The position numbers were made by a program, and so were the translations under genes. This document shows positions 59,589 to 64,000 of a stretch of 64,000 bases of DNA, one piece after another (within the stretch, counting starts at the first letter, position 1; every line of letters begins with the position of its first letter). Below the pieces are notes generated by a model, which saw only the letters and a list, made by a program, of their open reading frames with translations, did no database searches and was not told the origin of the DNA. This DNA is from Candidatus Nanohalarchaeota archaeon (GTDB lineage: Archaea; Nanohalarchaeota; Nanosalinia; Nanosalinales; JAFCCC01). The DNA is taken from positions 1 through 64,000 of the forward strand of contig JAFCCC010000003.1 of assembly GCA_017610385.1 (NCBI GenBank), written 5' to 3'.

Positions 59589-60139
59589 ATATCAAAGTGC
59601 CTTGTGCTACTGAGAAATGCATTTATGTCAAATTCCTCAAGATTTTCATTTCCAAACACCCATTCGATAGGCCATTTAGCCATATTTACAATTGAAAATA
59701 ATAATGGTCTGCTCCTATGTTTTCGATATCTCTCACCAATACTTCTAGCAAGTTCAAATACTGTTGGATATTCTGGAGCAGTATATCCTGTGTCCGAGTA
59801 TTGGCTTTTACCTACTGAGCCCCACCCCTCTTCAGTTCTAAATATTGCATTAACGTGACCTGGACCCCAAAGTACAAGATTTATTAATAATGGTGGATAA
59901 CCTAATTTAGAAAGAAAATACGCACCAACCAATGCTCCATCCACACACAATGCGTTACCTTCTTTTAATGTTCTTTCAACACTATTTACATAATAATTCC
60001 TATCTATTTTACAATAGCGATATTCTAATGTATCTAATACTGATTGTATTTCTTCAGGCGTGCTTAGTTTTAAATCAGGTATCATACTCATCACAGAATA
60101 TGCTTTAAGATTCTCTTTGAAGCGTGAACTTACCTTCAA
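59585..60139 (-). CDS. Transglutaminase-like protein
   Basis: A 184-residue protein. NALCVDGALVGAYFLSKLGY near 63-82 and GPGHVNAIFRTEEGWGSVGK near 92-111 have the Cys and His spacing of transglutaminase-like cysteine hydrolases, with an Asp in YSDTGY as a possible third residue. The reaction is unknown. The start is uncertain: only TTG at 60139 fits the beginning of the frame, which stays open upstream toward the broken ORF at 60169-60522. The genes could once have formed one unit. Confidence 0.55.
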   Translation of the reverse strand: MKVSSRFKENLKAYSVMSMIPDLKLSTPEEIQSVLDTLEYRYCKIDRNYYVNSVERTLKEGNALCVDGALVGAYFLSKLGYPPLLINLVLWGPGHVNAIFRTEEGWGSVGKSQYSDTGYTAPEYPTVFELARSIGERYRKHRSRPLLFSIVNMAKWPIEWVFGNENLEEFDINAFLSSTRHFDI

Positions 60140-60168
60140 GAAAATCTGTTCAGGTTTTTGTAGCTTCT

Positions 60169-60522
60169 TTATTCTTCCAAGTGAGCTGCGATTATTCGTG
60201 CCACATCTTCTTTATTTTCTTCTAAATAGGCCTTTACAGCTTCTCCAACTTCTTTTTTAAAAACCGATTCCATTGCGGCATCCAAGAAATGTTCTCTTTT
60301 TTTATACTGTTCTCACGCACTGTCATTACATTCTCGCATACTCTGGTATGGAGATCCAGAACTTACTAGGCTATTTACGTACGTTTCTCTTAACCATATT
60401 GAGAGGTGTATAAGTTCTGTATAACTGCGCTCTTCAAGATTCTCTGGTAAAGTACCAACTGGCATATAATTTTCTTTAGAACAACTTAATTTAAACCTAG
60501 GTAATGCGCACTACCAGTCCAT
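60169..60522 (-). pseudogene. ORF with two in-frame stop codons, 117 codons
   Basis: One reading frame from ATG 60522 to TAA 60169 is intact except for TAG at codon 4 and TGA at codon 70. It reads MDW-stop-CALPRFKLSCSKEN, then ENLEERSYTELIHLSIWLRE, and after the TGA EQYKKREHFLDAAMESVFKK. Codon use looks coding. Both stops could come from TGG by one G-to-A change. TGA and TAG serve as normal stops elsewhere in the window, so decay is more likely than recoding. Family unknown. Confidence 0.55.
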
Positions 60523-60595
60523 TATTTATTTAACTCTTGCAAGGTCAGGTTTATTTAATGTGTTTAGAAAGCAAATTATCTTAAATATCTAATGT

Positions 60596-61690
60596 TTATT
60601 TGAAATGAAGTTCCAAAACATCCTCATCTAATAAAATATGATGTCGGCCTTTATTTTGTCCTTCGAATTTTGCACTTTTACCCCAAACGCGTGCATAATT
60701 AAAATTCTTTTGGAATTCTTTGTGGATTTTTTCACAAACTTGATCTACTGTTGAACCAATTTTAATGATTAATGGCGCTTTTCGATCTGGTTCTTTTCCA
60801 ATTCTTTTCATGTATACTCTCATTAATTCTAGATTATTCCATAATTGTTCTACGAATCTATTCAAATTCCAAGATTTATCTGCTGAAATAAACGTCATTT
60901 TTGGGAAATCTTTTTTAATTTTTATTAATTCCCCTTTTGAGAGTTCATCAATTTTATTTAGAATTTCTATAAAATGAATATAAACCCGATTCCCTGCTAA
61001 AAAATCAATTAAAGTATCTATTGTTATGTTTTCGCGAATTAAAACATCCGCATTTGCTATTCCATATTCTCTAAAGAGTTCCTTTATTGTATCTTCATCT
61101 AAATCTAATTTGAGTGGCGTTAATAGATTAATACCTCCAGAAACCTTCTTTTTAAGTCTAATTAGCGGTGGTTGTTGATTTAATCTGATACCAGAGTTAT
61201 AAAGTTCTTGTTCTAGTTGTTTGACATCTTTTAATCTTTTATAATCTGTTATTAAAACAATCAAATCAGTATTTCTAATAACACTTAAAACTTCTTTACC
61301 TCTTCCTTTTCCTTTTGAAGCACCGATAATTAATCCAGGGACATCTAATATCTGTATTTGTGCTCCTTTGTAGTTTAAAACTCCTGGAATGACTTTGAGC
61401 GTAGTAAATTCATAATAACCTATTTCTGATTCTGCATTTGTTAATTTATTCAATAAAGTAGACTTGCCTGCAGATGGTGGACCCACTAGAGAAATGCTAG
61501 CATCTCCAGATTTTCTTAAACCATATCCTAGACCTTTTTTACCTGAAATTTTAGATTCATGTGATTCTTTTTTATCTTCTAATTTTGCTATATTAGCCTT
61601 TAATTTCGCTCTTTCCTTTTCTGTTCCTTTATTTACTGGTGTTTTACTCAATTTCAGTTTTAATTCATCTAGTCTATCTTGAATGCTCAT
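60596..61690 (-). CDS. drg: DRG-type GTPase
   Basis: A 364-residue OBG/DRG GTPase. An N-terminal helical region (1-60), G1 LVGPPSAGKSTLLNKL near 68-83, G2 YEFTTLKVIPG, G3 LDVPGLIIGASKGKGRG near 115-131, G4 as NKID near 240 and a C-terminal TGS domain with VWGKSAKFEGQNKGRHH near 335. DRG proteins bind translating ribosomes. It is the second TGS GTPase in this neighbourhood. Confidence 0.93.
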   Translation of the reverse strand: MSIQDRLDELKLKLSKTPVNKGTEKERAKLKANIAKLEDKKESHESKISGKKGLGYGLRKSGDASISLVGPPSAGKSTLLNKLTNAESEIGYYEFTTLKVIPGVLNYKGAQIQILDVPGLIIGASKGKGRGKEVLSVIRNTDLIVLITDYKRLKDVKQLEQELYNSGIRLNQQPPLIRLKKKVSGGINLLTPLKLDLDEDTIKELFREYGIANADVLIRENITIDTLIDFLAGNRVYIHFIEILNKIDELSKGELIKIKKDFPKMTFISADKSWNLNRFVEQLWNNLELMRVYMKRIGKEPDRKAPLIIKIGSTVDQVCEKIHKEFQKNFNYARVWGKSAKFEGQNKGRHHILLDEDVLELHFK

Positions 61691-61743
61691 AGTGTATTAA
61701 GAGAAACCTTGTGTTTAAATTACTTTAGTTCCGTAGTCTTTTC

Positions 61744-62397
61744 ATGGAACGAAAAATTCAGAGAGTTATTGAAATCTGTGAAAATAATTATGGAAAACCA
61801 AAACCATTTAGATTAAGTAACTCATTAGATCTTTTAGTAGAAACAATTCTTTCTCAGAATACCAATGATAAAAATACGTTTAAAGCATTCTCTGCTTTGA
61901 AAAAATATTATGTAAATTACGAAGAAGTACTTGCGGCAAATGAAACAAAATTAGCAAAAATAATTTACAGTTCAGGATTTTATAATTTAAAAGCTAAAAG
62001 AATTCAAGAGGCTCTTCGAGCAATTAAGGAAGATCGAGGGTCTTTAAATTTAGATTTTTTAAAAAATAAGAGCAAATCTGTCGCGTTTAATTATCTAATT
62101 AAACTTCCAGGAATTGGTCCAAAAACCGCTGCCATTGTTCTTACTTTTGGTTTAAATCACGAAAGTATTCCAGTAGATACACATGTTTATAGGGTTTCTC
62201 AGAGATTGGGCTTAGTTCCTAAAACTTTTGACAGAACAAAAACTCAGGAATTTTTAGAGAACAACACAAAAAGAGGATTAAAAAATGCGCTACATTATTA
62301 TTTAATTAAGCACGGAAGAGAAGTATGTCGTGCTAGAAAACCATCTTGTTCTGAGTGTTTTTTAAAAAAAGAATGCAAGCATTTTAAAAATAAATAA
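61744..62397 (+). CDS. nth: Endonuclease III
   Basis: A 217-residue base-excision repair DNA glycosylase/AP lyase. The helix-hairpin-helix KLPGIGPKTAAIVLTFG near 120-136 contains the catalytic Lys, IPVDTHVYRVSQRLG the catalytic Asp, and CRARKPSCSECFLKKEC the C-x6-C-x2-C-x5-C iron-sulfur loop. Divergent from drg. Confidence 0.95.
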   Translation: MERKIQRVIEICENNYGKPKPFRLSNSLDLLVETILSQNTNDKNTFKAFSALKKYYVNYEEVLAANETKLAKIIYSSGFYNLKAKRIQEALRAIKEDRGSLNLDFLKNKSKSVAFNYLIKLPGIGPKTAAIVLTFGLNHESIPVDTHVYRVSQRLGLVPKTFDRTKTQEFLENNTKRGLKNALHYYLIKHGREVCRARKPSCSECFLKKECKHFKNK

Positions 62398-62403
62398 GAT
62401 ATT

Positions 62404-63795
62404 TCAAAAGTAAGTAATAGCATGTTCAGAATTTCTTATTCTGTCTCTTTTTCTAAAGAAAAATTCAAATTGTGCTTTTGGCAATTTTACAGTACCTTCT
62501 ACTTTTAATATTGGTCTAAATTTATAACTCAAAATTCGTTCTTCACCAGGATTCAGATTTCCGATTTTCCATTCTATTTCTATGCCGCCTTTTTTATTTT
62601 TTATTGAAGTTGGCTTGGCCGCCTCAAATTTATTAGATAATTTCACGATTTCTGGAACATGGTCTATAACCCTAACTTTTGTTAGAAGTTCTTTGGTGTT
62701 GTTTTTAATATAAATGTAAATGGTATGTTCTCCTTTGGATATACGAGCAACTTTCATGATTTTTGGCACCTGAAACTCATACATCGCAAAGTATCCTGTT
62801 CCAAATACAAAAAGCGCAATTAAGAATAAAATCCAATAATTTATTCTGTATTTTACTAAAATTGTTTCACCAGGTTCTAAGTCTTTTATTACCCAATTGT
62901 ATTTTATTCCGCCACCAATTTTCTCTTTTGAGGCTATTTTCAAATTTGATTTCATTAAATACGATTTTAATCTGTTAATAGATCCACTAACTATCTGAGA
63001 CTCTTTCTTGACGTTTCCGGTATTTTTAATTTCAATTTTGTATGTATGCCAGAAAAAAAAACTTTTGTCTGATTTGTCAATACTTATGCTTTGTATTGGT
63101 GGAATATTAATTCTAATAGACTTTGAACTTTCGATTTCTCCTTCTGTGTTTATCACATTCAAAATAATGTTTTGAACGCCAACTAATTTTTCATCAACTC
63201 TTATAGGAATATTAAAATAAAATGTGCTTCCCGGTTTTAACATAGGAATTGAAACAGAATTATTTGTGTTATTTAATGTTCCCATTAAAGAATAACTTCC
63301 TATCTCATATGCTGCAACATTTTTTATTTGCCCAGTAAGATTAATTATTTCTCCTGGAACATAACTTGTTTTAGTTGTTCTAAGACCGGAAACTGATAAT
63401 TTTTCATCTCTTACGACGGTTATGAAAGCTTCTAATTTAAGATAATTCTCTAAATCGCTTTTAGGGTATATGTAAATAAAGAATCCTCTATTGCCTGCTT
63501 CTGCATTTTCATCTGGCGTTACATAAATTTTAGTAGTTTTTGTAGTATTTGGTAAAAGATCTAAAGAATAATCTTGTTGATAAAACCAACCAGGTTTCAT
63601 GCTTTGTGTGTAAATCGTAAATCTATCTGCTGTTGGCATTTCGTTTGTAACTTCTACTCTAAATTCCCCGACCTCTCCAGGGTAAACATTTTGTTTAATT
63701 GCATAAATGGTTCCCTTAAATCCTTCTACACATAGGCCAAAGGAAGATAATAAGACAAATAGAATTAATGGAACCAGAATTAATGATTTTCTCAT
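62404..63795 (-). CDS. Cell-surface protein with CARDB-like domains
   Basis: A 463-residue protein. Signal peptide (MRKSLILVPLILFVLLSSFG), three or more beta-sandwich segments typical of CARDB/NPCBM-like adhesive domains up to about 310, one TM helix near 318-336 (WILFLIALFVFGTGYF), and a further beta domain on the other side (KNNTKELLTKVRVIDHVPE). The topology with a large domain after the TM helix is odd for an anchor. I chose the ATG at 63795 over 63813. Confidence 0.68.
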   Translation of the reverse strand: MRKSLILVPLILFVLLSSFGLCVEGFKGTIYAIKQNVYPGEVGEFRVEVTNEMPTADRFTIYTQSMKPGWFYQQDYSLDLLPNTTKTTKIYVTPDENAEAGNRGFFIYIYPKSDLENYLKLEAFITVVRDEKLSVSGLRTTKTSYVPGEIINLTGQIKNVAAYEIGSYSLMGTLNNTNNSVSIPMLKPGSTFYFNIPIRVDEKLVGVQNIILNVINTEGEIESSKSIRINIPPIQSISIDKSDKSFFFWHTYKIEIKNTGNVKKESQIVSGSINRLKSYLMKSNLKIASKEKIGGGIKYNWVIKDLEPGETILVKYRINYWILFLIALFVFGTGYFAMYEFQVPKIMKVARISKGEHTIYIYIKNNTKELLTKVRVIDHVPEIVKLSNKFEAAKPTSIKNKKGGIEIEWKIGNLNPGEERILSYKFRPILKVEGTVKLPKAQFEFFFRKRDRIRNSEHAITYF

Positions 63796-63878
63796 ATTCC
63801 CCCAAAACAGCATTATTCGGTAATTTTTATAAGTTTATGTGCTGAATGATGTCGTTAATATTGCCGCGAATTATAAGG

Positions 63879-64000
63879 AACTCACTTCACTTTTTCGTAT
63901 TTGCGTGAAGGGGGCTTCTGAAGGAATTTCACATAGAGCATTAACCGATTTTGCAGTTATTTGAGTGAAGGTTGCCTTAAGAAGTGCTTGCCGCCTGAGT
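63879..64000. repeat. Copy of the 41.6-42.0 kb repeat at the right edge
   Basis: AACTCACTTCACTTTTT (63879-63895) is identical to 41739-41755. GTGAAGGGGGCTTCTGAAGG (63905-63924) matches 41941-41960, and TTAACCGATTTTGCAGTTA has the same loop as TGCCTGATTTTGCAGGCA with a different stem. A further partial unit starts at 63965. The block is cut by the window end. Confidence 0.6.

Noticed and set aside
60169-60522. Genetic code change (TGA as Trp) as explanation for the broken ORFs.
   Set aside because: Several intact genes in the window end with TGA at the expected C-terminus, including pus10 and ftsZ, and the Nudix remnant also has a frameshift.

Overview
The window is a gene-dense, AT-rich archaeal chromosome segment. 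The archaeal signature is unambiguous: Pus10, SRP54, clamp-loader RFC small and large subunits, group II chaperonin, exosome Rrp4/Rrp41/Rrp42, RpoP, Pcc1, prefoldin, FttA (aCPSF1), HerA, aIF5A, archaeal class I CCA-adding enzyme, ProRS of the archaeal type, TATA boxes about 26 nt upstream of start codons, and tRNA genes split by bulge-helix-bulge (BHB) introns. FtsZ plus SepF, many small proteins and several multiply-interrupted tRNAs suggest a DPANN-type lineage (Woesearchaeota/Pacearchaeota-like). That placement is inference; no rRNA gene lies in the window.

Layout. 0.2-1.4 kb: pus10. 1.5-6.0 kb: an integron-like module. A tyrosine recombinase gene points away from six one-gene cassettes (methyltransferase, unknown, HD hydrolase, DUF5680-like, DUF3850/ASCH-like, small membrane protein), which are separated by attC-like palindromic sites ending in GTTATAC, GTTAGAC or GTTAGTT. 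Every cassette has its own inverted repeat linking its first and last bases, and its own TATA box 23-30 nt before the start codon. 6-14.6 kb: Nudix, a flippase-like membrane protein, SRP54, tRNA-Gly and tRNA-Thr (two introns each), L40e, Fap7, RFC-S and RFC-L. 14.6-23.3 kb: a ten-gene leftward type IV pilus-like operon (coiled-coil protein, several class III signal-peptide pilin-like proteins, one ATPase, two separate one-domain membrane-platform proteins). 23.4-29.3 kb: thymidylate kinase, thermosome, tRNA-Ile(UAU) with two introns, a phosphoesterase, tRNA-Ala overlapping its stop codon, HerA.

29.3-37.6 kb: MBL hydrolase, DUF5320-DUF134 operon, ProRS, a thiol-disulfide operon (membrane HTH, thioredoxin-like, CcdA-like), proteasome beta, FttA. 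37.7-41.5 kb: the leftward archaeal exosome superoperon (rrp4-rrp41-rrp42-L37Ae-rpoP-pcc1-pfdB-UPF0147-sepF). 41.5-42.0 kb: a hairpin-rich non-coding block with relatives at the left edge, after tRNA genes, inside the tRNA-Gly introns and at the right edge. 42-64 kb: housekeeping and informational genes (DNA ligase, TrmB, DHH, Adk, CCA, IF5A, FtsZ, AsnRS, HisRS, two TGS GTPases, endonuclease III), a tandem duplicated gene pair, two broken genes, and a large cell-surface protein.

The parts that most deserve follow-up are the integron-like array driven by a recombinase without the IntI-specific insertion, the set of three tRNA genes with six BHB introns (including D-loop, anticodon-stem and T-loop positions), and the dispersed hairpin-string elements.
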